From CAVQMC01 sp963713505 (GTDB lineage: Bacteria > Bacteroidota > Ignavibacteria > Ignavibacteriales > Ignavibacteriaceae), in assembly GCA_963713505.1 (NCBI GenBank), contig CAVQMC010000001.1:211315-275314 (forward strand): a DNA stretch of 64,000 bases. Reading direction: 5' to 3'. The position numbers and the translations under genes are program-made. Shown piece by piece: positions 46,373 to 56,738 of the stretch (its first letter is position 1; each line of letters opens with the position of its first letter). The notes under the pieces were generated by a model. It did no database searches. It saw nothing but the letters and a program-made list of their open reading frames with translations, and was not told the DNA's origin.

Positions 46373-49300
46373 TTACTTCATATAAACCATTTTCTTCAGC
46401 ATCCTTGTAACTTTATTCGTTTCAAGTGATTTTGCATCCAAAACATAAATATAAATTCCGGATGAAACGTTCTGCGGTTTCCAATTTAATTCATAATAAC
46501 CGCTTTCCTGAACTTCATTAATCAAACTGGAAACTTCCTGTCCGAGAATATTTAATATTTTAATACTAACCTGACTTTTAACAGGCAAAGCATAATTTAT
46601 TTTTGTACTCGGGTTGAAAGGATTTGGATAGTTTTGAGAAAGCTCAAAGTTTTCCGGCCCTGTTATATTTACATTAATTTCGGAACTATATGAAGTTGAA
46701 CCATCGAAATCTATTTGAGTTAACCTGTAAATATATCTTCCCGGTTTATCAACTTTATCTTTAAATATATAAGAAGTTGGTTCGGCTGTTGTTCCTTTTC
46801 CGTTTACAAACGAAACAGTATTCCATGTTTTAGTCTTTTCTACTCTTCTTTCAATTTTAAAACCTTTATTATTAGTTTCGGTTTTTGTAGTCCACTTCAA
46901 AGATACTTCATTCATATTTCCGGCTGCAATAAATTCACTCAATTCAACAGGGACATCGCTTGTAATCTGCATCGAGATTGGAACCGTCATCTGCTGATTT
47001 GAAGGATCATTTGAATTGATTACCATATCCATCGAATAAGCACCAAGATCCAGACCATCTGTATTAAATCGTTAATACAACAGCCGCAGAGTTGCCGTTA
47101 TACAAAGTTCCTGCAAAATGATCCGGCGCCAGCCAATCAGGTTCAGCCATAAATTGAAGAGCTAAATTATTTTTTAAATATGTTGAATTGTAAGCTACCT
47201 GCAGTCCGTCGGTTCCTGAATCATTTTCAATTCCAACAGTTGCAGAAGTTAAATCAGCAGATAAATTATTATAGTAATAAATTATTCTGCCGTTTGAATA
47301 AAGTACAATCTGGAATGTTAATGAACCTGTTCCGGAATACTTCTGCCAATTTGTATATTGAACAATAAATTTATTTCCGTCTTGCTGATAATAGACATCT
47401 CCCTGGGTTCTGCCGTCAAGATCATCCCACAATGGTGCAATAATAGAGTTCGGCTCATCAGAAGTAGGAATTTGAGAATTTGAGAACCATGAATCTGTTA
47501 CAGGAGTAAAATTAAGAATTCCGTTTGTATTTATATATAACTGTGTTTTAATATTTCCATAATATTTAAAGTCGAATCCAATCGGAATGGGACCTACATA
47601 TCCGTCATCTTTTGCATCGCTGAATCCTGAAGCAATCCAATTAGTTACTAATGTTCCGGTAGAAGAAATATCATTCCAAACATAATCCGGACCGTTTGGT
47701 TCATCACTGTCAATCCAGTTATAACCAAAATTATCAGGGCCTCCGCTTCCTTTTATACCGGCGCCGTGTTTAATAGGTTCATTTCCTTTTTCGTAAGAAT
47801 AATTATTCAACTCCTGGTTGGAAACCGAAATCAATTTTACATTTACTTTATCAGGAAATGTGTTGTTTGTTAATTCAATATTATAATCCAAAGTTGAATT
47901 ATCAGTTGAAATATTTGAAATAAAGACAGTATCCACTTCGGTTGTATTTTGAGTCATTACACAATGCATAGAATCCGGCGTTACTGAAATTGACGGCGGG
48001 CCGTAAGTTACTTCATTTTCAACATTCGACATCGGAGATTTATTTCCCCAAATATCCATTGCTTTAACTGCGAAATAATATTGAGTTGAAAAATCAAGAT
48101 TATTAACTGCATATGATTTTGCAACTCCTGCAGAATCAGATTGTCCGGTAAATAGGATTTGATCTGCACTGTTAAAATCATCGTCATTATTTATAGCTTG
48201 CAGTTGAATAACGAATATCATAAGCAGCAATGCCTCCGAAAGTTGAATCATAAGGGGCAGTCCAGTTCAAAGTAAGGGAATTGGAAGTTGGATTCGCAAC
48301 AGAAAGATCTGTAATCTGCTCCGGTGCGGTTGAATCAGGAGGAATTTCTCTTACAGTTTCAAGCGAAGGATCACCCATTAAATTATACATTTCCAAATAT
48401 CTTAATACTGTAGGAGTGATCGTTCCGTAATAATCTACAAAATATATTTTACCTTGATTAAACATAGGTGAAACTTTTGTAACTCCGTCTTCATACCATG
48501 ACTGTATTAATCTTCTTTCAAGGATATCATCTTCATCCCAATAAGAATTAACAGAAGAACCATAAAATGATGAGCCACCGTTCGTAGTTCTTAACCAGGT
48601 TTCTCCAAAGCATTCACTAATTTGATAGCTGCCGGTTACACAGGCAAAAGAAAATACAAAAGGATAAACAGTGTTGGTTAATGCGTTTACCTGCGATTGA
48701 CTTAACGGCGGTCCGTCAGCCCATGATGTTTCACTTCCATGACCGGAATAAATTGCAAAAATTTGATTATCATTCAGCGCATCGATTAATTGCTGTGTTG
48801 TAGCATTATAAGTGTGGCTGTATAATTTCAAACTAGTATAACCGGAAGGATCAAAATAATTATGAATTACAAAATTATGTGTACCTTCGGAAATTGTATA
48901 GTTATCACTGGAAGCCATAAAGACATTCTTTTTATCTAATGTAGCTATATTATTTCCCATGTATATTGTTTTATCTATTGCATTTTGTAGCTGCTGAGTA
49001 TTTGCAACTGAGAATCTTCCGACAAATGCATCGGCAAAATAATCACTGCCTTCAAGAGTTGTATAGTACAAATCTGTTGTAGGCGTTCCTTCTCCGGAAC
49101 CAACCCAGGCGGGAATTTTATCAACATCACCTACTAACAAAATGTATTCAGGTCTGGTTGAAAGATTATCATATCTCTGCTGAATAAAATCTTTAATTGC
49201 AGAATTTGTTGTTCCTGTTTCACTTGTTGAAAAAACATCAACCGAATAACCACTGGAAATTTTATGATCAATAAAAGGAGTAAGACTGCTTATATAATCC

Positions 49301-49999
49301 GGTGCAGAAATTATTAAATAATTAGCTCCCCTAGTCTCATTTCCTCTTTTGAAGTTTACAAATATATCATCCAGATATTGGTTAAATGATTTTGAATGAT
49401 AACTGCTTTCTTCAATTTCTTTATTTAATAAAACCTTAAACTCTCCTCTTTTTATCACGGTAAGCAGATTCTCTTTGGGGTTATAAGAAAATGGATATAC
49501 TGTTACAATAACTCCTTTAGTTCCGCCGATCACTACTGGATCAGATACTTTTATAAACGGATTTACTAGTACCATTTGAATTATAATATTCGGTATTTAT
49601 CGTAAAGGGTCTATCGGAAAGAGATTGATTTTTCGGCCAGGGAATTTGGCAAGGATAGATTTTATTAGATAAAGTTTTTTCAACTTTTGAAGTACTAATT
49701 ACTTCAACATCCGGCGTACCTTCGGTGTAAGGTATAACAAAATTAAAGGATACAAGCGGCAGTTCAGGAAGTCCTGCTTCCGAAGTTGAGCCGTAACCAG
49801 GAAGATTTATTTTTATATAATTGATTCCTTCCGCTGAAATCATATCGAATTGATAATCCGGTATTTCAAAATATATTGAATAATTTGTACCGCTCTTATT
49901 TAAGCTTAGTCCATCAGGTATATTGCCTGCGATAAGCATTTTTGCTGCGGGAAATAAGGAAAGAATAATTACTACAGAATAGAAAATAACTTTTTTCAT
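46373..49999 (-). CDS. Gingipain-like C25 peptidase, T9SS cargo (three frameshifts)
   Basis: A secreted cysteine peptidase of about 1,200 residues spread over four frames. 49999-49541: signal peptide and propeptide (EAGLPELPLVSFNFVIPY). 49575-48187: catalytic domain with the His in AIYSGHGSETSW and nucleophile Cys in FSFACVTGSY, then a fibronectin III domain. 48251-47064: further Ig-like domain and a carbohydrate-binding-like beta domain (IPIGFDFKYYGN). 47032-46373: type A T9SS sorting domain (LSQNYPNPFNPSTKINYALP). The frame changes lie at about 49560, 48200 and 47050. The His-Cys pair matches gingipain R/K. It probably degrades external protein. The matching architecture across frames favours sequencing errors. 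Confidence 0.88.
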
Positions 50000-50382
50000 C
50001 AGCTCCCCTTAAATAATTGAGTAATGAGTTGGTTTAAATTACAAATAATACTTTTTAATAAAAATAATATCCTATCTAAAAATATTATTTGAATATTTTA
50101 TGGAGGTTAAATTAAACTAATTCTTTACAACTTAGACTGATTCTTTTTAATAACAACAAACGAATGATTTTATAGGCATAAAAAATGCCATTTTAATTTT
50201 TATAGGATGAATCCGATATTATTTTCTAATTAAGATGATTCAAATAATCCTCAGAATTATTTCTTATTAATAAGAATAATATTTTCTAAATTTTACAATT
50301 TATTTGACGGTTTGATATTATTTACAAGCATCAAATAATAATATTAATAAAAGAAAAATAATGTATTGATTTTAATGGAAGG
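50000..50382. other. AT-rich intergenic region
   Basis: About 380 bases between the peptidase and the GTPase-like gene, both on the minus strand. A small hairpin GGCAT/ATGCC with an A5 loop sits at 50175-50189 beside T-rich DNA and could end the GTPase transcript. Otherwise nothing is recognised; the peptidase promoter should lie at the left side. Confidence 0.4.
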
Positions 50383-50892
50383 CTAAGGAAGCAATCTAAT
50401 TAATTTTAACTTTAATGAATCGATCCCCACTTTCTCGGTACAGGAAATTTCGAAATGCATTGCTTTGAAAGATCTTAGTTCCTCTATTAAATCTTCATTA
50501 ACTCCGTTTTCAATTTTATTAACTGCAACTAAATAAGGTATTGCATTCTTCTTTAAATACATAAAAAGTTCGGTCTCTTCCAAAGTTAAAATTGATTTTC
50601 CTTCAAGAACAACAATTATAAAATCAGATTCTTTAAGAACATGAAATTCAGAATCAAGGCTGCCGTTTCCGCATGAATAAAGTTCTTCGATATCAATTGC
50701 ATCGATATATACTTCTAATCCATAAGGAAACAACCTGGAAGATTGCTGAATTGGTCCACTTGATTTATCGGTAAAAGCAGAAAAAATCCCCGAGTCTTCC
50801 CCAATAAAAGCATTTGCTAATTTGGACTTTCCGACCTTTTTTCTTCCAATAAATGTAATATGTTTTTTATCAGTTTGGGTCTGACTGATCAT
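50383..50892 (-). CDS. Stand-alone HydF-like GTPase domain with degenerate G3
   Basis: A 169-residue small GTPase domain most like the N-terminal domain of HydF, the [FeFe]-hydrogenase maturation GTPase (TrmE/Era superfamily). P-loop GRKKVGKSK (about residues 16-24) and G4 NKIE (for NKxD) are present. The G3 region reads YIDAIDIEEL where HydF has DTAGID, so the DxxG Gly is missing, and the G2 Thr region is altered (TDKSSGP). The HydF dimerisation and cluster-binding domains (about 230 more residues with CxHx..HCxxC) are absent. GTP hydrolysis is doubtful. No hydE or hydG is present. Confidence 0.65.
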   Translation of the reverse strand: MISQTQTDKKHITFIGRKKVGKSKLANAFIGEDSGIFSAFTDKSSGPIQQSSRLFPYGLEVYIDAIDIEELYSCGNGSLDSEFHVLKESDFIIVVLEGKSILTLEETELFMYLKKNAIPYLVAVNKIENGVNEDLIEELRSFKAMHFEISCTEKVGIDSLKLKLIRLLP

Positions 50893-51128
50893 ATTATCCC
50901 CTTTCCTTACGCAAATAAATTCAAAAAGTGTTCCATTTTATTATTTAATAGAAGGCAAGTATTAATAATTAAAAATGCTCAAAAATGATTTAATTATTAA
51001 ATTAAATTGGAGGCGAAATAATAAAAAAGGTTGAAAAGAAAATTATATTTCTCTCTTGTAAGAATGTTCCAATAAAATTAATTATAAAAATCAGGCTTGG
51101 TTATTTTTCTGCCGGTTATATATATAAT

Positions 51129-53210
51129 CTATTTAAGGAAGATCATCTTTTGTGTTTTCGAAAAACTTCCTACTGTAATTTTGTAAAAATAAATTCCGCT
51201 TGAATAATTAGAAGCATCCCATTTAACTTTATAATTACCGGGCATTAATTCTTTTGAGACAAGAGTTGCAACTTCTTTACCCAGTATATTATATACTTTT
51301 AAAGTTACATATCCGAATTCCGAAATCCGAAATCCAATATTAGTTGTTGGATTAAATGGATTGGGATAATTATGATATAAATAAAAACTTCCATGAAATT
51401 TATTTATAAATTTATCATGTATGTAAGTTACTCCGCTGTTGGTTGTTTTAATAATTGTTCCGAATGCACCGACAGCCCAGCCAGTAATATCATCAGTAAA
51501 ATAAATTGAATACAAAGGTAAACGGGTAAGGTAAGTTTGAATTTCCCATGTGGAACCATTGTCGATTGATTTGAGAATTGTTCCGTTTTCACCGGAGATC
51601 CATCCATTACCTGCATCTGTAAATTGAATTGAGAAAAGATCATCCTCGGTAATTGCCGGTTTGGATTCCCAATTAAAACCACCATCCGAAGTTTTTAAAA
51701 TAGTTCCGTTATTTCCTACAACACATCCATTGTTCTGATCTGAAAAAAATACAGAATTTAATGTACTTGTTGTTCCTGTTGATTTATTTTCCCATTTTGA
51801 ACCACCATCTGATGTTGTTAAAACAGTTCCGTTTTCTCCAACAGCATAACCGTTATTTAAATCAACAAAGAAAATTGATTTTAATGAAATACCTGTTCCG
51901 GTTGCCTCTACATACCAGTTTGCTCCTCCATCAGTGCTTTTAACAATTGAACCAAAATCACCAACTGCCCAGCCAATATTGGAATTAACAAAATAAATTG
52001 CATCGGGATAATTACCGGTTTGATGTTTTATCCAGCTTGCCCCGCCGTCTTCGGTTTTAAGAATTCCGCCGTTAGGCACTCCGCCGCAAACCCAGCCGGT
52101 ATTTTGATCTATAAAGAATATTGAAGAAAATCCGCCGGCTGTAGAATCGATGTAACTTATTTGCCAGGTCATTCCGCCATCAGTTGTTTTATATATTTTA
52201 CTGAACATAGATGTTACCCAGCCTTTTTCCGGATCTATGAAGTAAACTGAATTAAACCAATCATCTGTTCCGTTTATCTGATTTTCCCAATTAAGACCAC
52301 CGTCGGTTGTTATAAATATAGTCCCATGAATTCCAACTGCAGTTCCATTGTTATTATCAGAAAAAGTGATGGATTCTAACGGCCAGGGAACATTACTTAA
52401 TTGCTGATCCCAGTTTAAGCCACCGTTCGTAGTGTTCAGAATTATCCCGTCTGATGCAGTAATCCAGCCATTGTTTTCATCAATAAAATGATTTGATAAA
52501 TAAATAGCAGAAGAACCGGTTGGTTGATCAGTCCAATTCGTTCCACCATCTGTGGTTTTTATTATTGTTCCATTTGAGCCGGTCGCCCATCCTGTATTCA
52601 AATTTACAAAATTTATCGAGTATAATGGTTCTGTTTTACCGCTGGATTGAGCCTGCCAGGTTAACCCGCCGTCACTTGTCATTAAAATAGTACCATTTGT
52701 CCCGGATGCCCATCCAAAATTTGCATTTTCAAAATATAATGAAAGCAGCCATTCACTTGTCCCGGTGGATTGTGTTGTCCAGGTATTTCCGGCGTCGGAA
52801 GTTTTAATAATTGTTCCATTACTGCCTGAAGCCCATCCATTATTTATATCAGTAAAGGATATTGAATATAATTGTTGGTTTGTTCCGGTTGTTAATTTAT
52901 TCCAGTTTAACCCACCGTTAGATGTTTTCAGAACTGTGCCACTATCTCCGCAGGCCCAGCCATAATTTTCATTTATAAATTTGACCGAACGAAGCGTTTC
53001 TTTTGATCCGGTATATTGTTTCTCCCATGTAGTTCCTTGATTGGTGGTCTTTAAAACCGTTCCCAATAAACCGACCATCCAACCTGTATTTGAATTAATG
53101 AAATCTACAGAGTAAAGATCATTTCCTTGTGGGGATGGATTTTGCCAAAACCATTGTGCAGAAACAAACGAATTTATAATTAAACAGAGGACTAGTATTA
53201 GTCTTTTCAT
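51129..53210 (-). CDS. T9SS cargo protein with fourteen YCF48-type repeats
   Basis: A 693-residue secreted protein. After a signal peptide (1-18, FVSAQW) come 14 repeats of about 43 residues with the pattern S-x-x-F-x-(D/N)-x-x-x-G-W-x-x-G-x-x-G-T-(I/V)-x-x-T-x-(D/N)-G-G-x-x-W. These are BNR/YCF48-type beta-propeller blades, enough for two seven-bladed propellers. The end is a type A T9SS sorting domain (LYHNYPNPFNPTTNIGFRIS). Such proteins are surface or secreted factors in Bacteroidota, with unknown ligand. A TGGCAT-type element sits about 100 bases upstream. Confidence 0.9.
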   Translation of the reverse strand: MKRLILVLCLIINSFVSAQWFWQNPSPQGNDLYSVDFINSNTGWMVGLLGTVLKTTNQGTTWEKQYTGSKETLRSVKFINENYGWACGDSGTVLKTSNGGLNWNKLTTGTNQQLYSISFTDINNGWASGSNGTIIKTSDAGNTWTTQSTGTSEWLLSLYFENANFGWASGTNGTILMTSDGGLTWQAQSSGKTEPLYSINFVNLNTGWATGSNGTIIKTTDGGTNWTDQPTGSSAIYLSNHFIDENNGWITASDGIILNTTNGGLNWDQQLSNVPWPLESITFSDNNNGTAVGIHGTIFITTDGGLNWENQINGTDDWFNSVYFIDPEKGWVTSMFSKIYKTTDGGMTWQISYIDSTAGGFSSIFFIDQNTGWVCGGVPNGGILKTEDGGASWIKHQTGNYPDAIYFVNSNIGWAVGDFGSIVKSTDGGANWYVEATGTGISLKSIFFVDLNNGYAVGENGTVLTTSDGGSKWENKSTGTTSTLNSVFFSDQNNGCVVGNNGTILKTSDGGFNWESKPAITEDDLFSIQFTDAGNGWISGENGTILKSIDNGSTWEIQTYLTRLPLYSIYFTDDITGWAVGAFGTIIKTTNSGVTYIHDKFINKFHGSFYLYHNYPNPFNPTTNIGFRISEFGYVTLKVYNILGKEVATLVSKELMPGNYKVKWDASNYSSGIYFYKITVGSFSKTQKMIFLK

Positions 53211-53308
53211 TTAGTACTCTCTTACTATTAAAAATATCTTTTTTTTGTCGGAAGAATAAATCGATAGTAATTGAAGAAAACAAAATTACCCGGCATTATT
53301 TATTAAAA

Positions 53309-53324
53309 TCCATTAATTATGCCA
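53309..53324 (-). promoter_or_regulatory. Sigma-54-like element upstream of the YCF48 gene
   Basis: On the minus strand TGGCAT-N5-ATGGA (GG-N10-GG), close to the element of secreted gene A (TGGCAC-N5-TTGGA). It is about 100 bases from the start codon. Weak on its own in AT-rich DNA. Confidence 0.25.
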
Positions 53325-53362
53325 AAATAATTACTTAATAATACCGGATTTTTAGCGATTAT

Positions 53363-54847
53363 TTATTTGATCAATGTCATTTTTTCAATTTGGATGTAAT
53401 TATCAACGGCAAGTTGACAGAAATAAATTCCGCTTGAATATTTGGAAGCATCAAATTTAACAATATAATTCCCACCTGGTTTTTCTTCATTAACCAAAGT
53501 TACAATTTCTTTTCCAAGACAATTATACACTTTTATACTTACGAGAGCTTGCTTTGGTAAAGAGTATTTAATCGTTGTAGAAGGGTTAAAAGGATTAGGA
53601 TAGTTCTGATACAATTTAAAACCGTCCGGTATATCAAGATTTGTTTTATATAAAATTTCAATTTGAGTATCTGCAATTGAATTATTACTAATATCGGCGA
53701 GTAAAACTTTTTTTACTTTTATTTCCTGTGGATTATTAATATTGATGGGGAAACTCGCTAAAATATTTTTCCCTGGTTTTGCTGATTTATTTCCATTATT
53801 ATCGTATAAAAGTAATACCAATTGTTTATTTGATTTATGAAAGAAACCTTCTCCCAAACATGTGTTAATACTTGAAAATGTTTGGTTGCTTGAGAAATTT
53901 TCAAACTCAATTTGTACACCTTTTATTTCTGTTTTAGAATCCGAATAAATTGTAATTCCTCTGCTGTTAATATAAAACGTAATTTTACAATTGCCGTAAG
54001 AATTATTATTAGGTTGAATAACTTTCGAAGTATCCGAGGTTAAAGTTCCATCTGGATAAACACCATGAAGGATTAAATTCTGCAGTAAAGAAATATCCTT
54101 TACATTTATTTTTCCGTCAGGTGAAGGGACTGAATTTCCTTGAGGCCATGGAGCAATATCTGCTTTTATAAAATCGTTTGTATTAACTATATCTTTATTT
54201 ATTACTATATCTGATAATTTCATTAAATCCAGGAGATTAACTTCTCTATCATTAGTTAAATTTCCAAAATAACCTTGTTTACTTTTTGATTTAATCGTTA
54301 GTTCATTTCTTGAAGGTGTTATATAAACAGGAAATCCTAAGTAGGTACTGGCAATTGTTTCCGTAATTTTTATTGATGATTTTATGTTCTCTTTTGAATT
54401 ACGTAAATCTGCAACTCTAAATTTTATCTTTAATAATCGGTTATAATTTCCTGCCGGCAGCCCGTTATCCTGTTGTGAATTGTACAATAAAACCTGAATT
54501 TCATTTTGTGCAGCTCCGTTTGATTCTGTTTTTTCATTTATTACATTATAATCCAAAATCCAATCATCAGAAGAAATGGAGATACCTTTTTGTATATCTT
54601 GAAAGATAATAATCGAACTATCATTAATTGATTTATTTATCAGCAGTTTAAATTGAAGTGCCTGGATTTTCCCATCAGTATTTTTTAACTGCAATACAGA
54701 TGAATAAGTGAAATTTTCTATTACCTCAGTTGTATCTTCTTCAAAAACCAATCCTGATTTATAGGAATTATTTGATGTTGTTTGAGCTATTGCTGCATTC
54801 AACATGAAAAAAAACAGAAAAGCAGTATATATATTTTTTTTGGACAC
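53363..54847 (-). CDS. T9SS cargo protein with cohesin-like and dockerin-like domains
   Basis: A 494-residue secreted protein. After the signal peptide (1-21, AIAQTT), residues 40-175 form a cohesin-like beta-sandwich (ALQFKLLINKSI, LPAGNYNRLLKIKFRV). Residues 193-265 resemble a type I dockerin with two calcium-loop segments (NDREVNLLDLMKLSDIV and PDGKINVKDISLLQNLIL). A second beta-domain follows, and the last 85 residues are a type A T9SS sorting domain (LYQNYPNPFNPSTTIKYSLP). Such modules in T9SS cargo usually serve as structural spacers. No cellulosome is implied. Confidence 0.8.
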   Translation of the reverse strand: MSKKNIYTAFLFFFMLNAAIAQTTSNNSYKSGLVFEEDTTEVIENFTYSSVLQLKNTDGKIQALQFKLLINKSINDSSIIIFQDIQKGISISSDDWILDYNVINEKTESNGAAQNEIQVLLYNSQQDNGLPAGNYNRLLKIKFRVADLRNSKENIKSSIKITETIASTYLGFPVYITPSRNELTIKSKSKQGYFGNLTNDREVNLLDLMKLSDIVINKDIVNTNDFIKADIAPWPQGNSVPSPDGKINVKDISLLQNLILHGVYPDGTLTSDTSKVIQPNNNSYGNCKITFYINSRGITIYSDSKTEIKGVQIEFENFSSNQTFSSINTCLGEGFFHKSNKQLVLLLYDNNGNKSAKPGKNILASFPININNPQEIKVKKVLLADISNNSIADTQIEILYKTNLDIPDGFKLYQNYPNPFNPSTTIKYSLPKQALVSIKVYNCLGKEIVTLVNEEKPGGNYIVKFDASKYSSGIYFCQLAVDNYIQIEKMTLIK

Positions 54848-55019
54848 TATTTAACCGAATACATATTATAGAATAATTTTTGCTCTTCATCATAATAGAT
54901 GGAGTTTTATACTATAGTATCGTATTCAGAGGGAATATTTTTAGCGGCTCTGGTAAAATGTAAAGACGATAATAGAAATTCTATTTGATTTACAAATATT
55001 TAGCTGAATAAATTAAATA

Positions 55020-56573
55020 TCACTTTAAAAGCAGCATTTTTTTTGTTTGATAAAAATTACCTGCTTTAATTTGATAAAAATAAATTCCGCTTGAAAATTT
55101 TGATGCATCCCATTTAACATTATAACTTCCGGGGCTTAATTCTTTTATAACAAGAGTTGCAACTTCCCTACCAAGAATATTATATATTTTTAAAGTTACA
55201 AATCCGAACTTTGCAATCCGAAATCTTATATCAGTTGAAGGATTAAAAGGATTTGGAAAATTCTGATATAACATATAATTATTAGGGTTTAAGTTACTTT
55301 TTACACTTGTAACATTATTGAATTCATATGAACCGATATCAAAACCATTTCCTTGAGGGCGGGATACTTTATCCAAATCAACAGTAACAACATCAGAAAC
55401 TAATGAAGTACCAATATCTATTGCTTGAGAATTTTCTTTAAGATGATAATCATTGTTACCTGGATTCACAAAAATTAGATTTTCGGTATTTGCTAAATTT
55501 GAATTTAAATCATAAGCCTAAAGTCTGCCATTGAGCAAGAGACATGTTGGAATTTCCGTCATCATTACTTAATCTGATTTTCCAAAATATTATAATCACT
55601 TACAAAACCTGCTGCAGATGCATTATCAATGGCAATGCTTCCGCGGAAGCTGTGATGATTTATTAAAATATTATTATATAAAGCATTACCGGTGGAACCA
55701 TCAACAACAAGAATATCCCACCTTCCATCGGCCGGATTTATAATTGTATTATTATAAACTTTGTTATTTTTTGATCCTTCCGCTCCGTCTATTTTAAATA
55801 AGGCTATTCCGGTTGAATGATTATTATAAATTAAATTGTTGAATATTTTTGATTCCTGGACTCCGTCGAGATTTATTGCAGAACCTCCGCTGTAGCAATT
55901 ATTATAGAGAATATTACTTTCAATTACCGCATTAGAAATTATTCCATCCCCTCCTTGAGAAAGATCTGCATTTAGTTGAATTCCGCAGCCGTTGTTATCG
56001 TAACAAATATTATCTCTTACTATTGGCCTGTCGCCTGAATTTGAAACATAAATTCCATGTTCATTCTGACTATAAGAACATGTATTGTTTTCAATAATAA
56101 TATCATTTGTAAAGCCTGTAAAAATTCCCCATCGATTATTATTAGTGCAGGTATTGTTTTTAATAATTACAAAATCGGAAACTGCAATTCTAATTCCGGC
56201 TCTTGGTTGATTAATAACATTAAATCCATCTATAATTACATAATCTGCATTTTCTATATTAATGCCGTCGTTTGTTACATCATTCGGCTGATCAATTATT
56301 ACATTATTTGAATTTGCTTTAAAAACAATTGGGGAGTTTTGACTTCCCCCGGTTCTTAAATCAAACCCGGTATAATTTCCTTGAAGCACATAAACAGAAT
56401 CACCTTGAGAAACAATATCTGCTGCATGTTGTAAAGTTGCAAAAGCAGTTCCCTGGAGTTAATCCATTATTATCATCACTTCCATTCTCAGATACATAAT
56501 AATTGGTTTGTGCAAAACTATTAATACTTACAAAAAGTAAAATTATAACATAGCTGCAAACAGCTTTTAACAT
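55020..56573 (-). CDS. Right-handed beta-helix T9SS cargo protein (frameshifted)
   Basis: The gene starts at the ATG at 56573 (MLKAVCSYVIILLFVSI signal, then FAQTNYYVSENGSDDNNG). A shift near 56455 leads to FATLQHAADIVSQGDSV and YVLQGNYTGFDLRTGG. Residues encoded by 56389-55565 are Asn-rich parallel beta-helix rungs (NADYVIIDGFNVINQ, DFVIIKNNTCTNNN and NDIIIENNTCSY). One or more shifts between 55565 and 55490 lead to NPGNNDYHLKENSQAIDIG and the type A T9SS sorting domain (LYQNFPNPFNPSTDIRFRIA), ending at 55020. This is the DUF1565/polysaccharide-lyase-like fold. Catalytic role unproven. About 515 residues. Confidence 0.82.
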
Positions 56574-56738
56574 ATTTACTACTTAAACTTATTAAGGATT
56601 TTTAGATAATAACATCAATTAAAATACCATTAAATACGCATGAATATTTTCAATATTTTAAATGATGTTTTATAAGGAGATGTTTAAAGAAGTAGGAATT
56701 ATCCAAAAATTTGTAAATTTTGCTCGTAAAAAAGTTGT

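Noticed and set aside
56614..56629. Sigma-54-like element TGGTAT-N5-TTGAT upstream of the beta-helix gene
   Set aside because: Several mismatches to the consensus and easily found by chance in AT-rich DNA; not listed as a feature.
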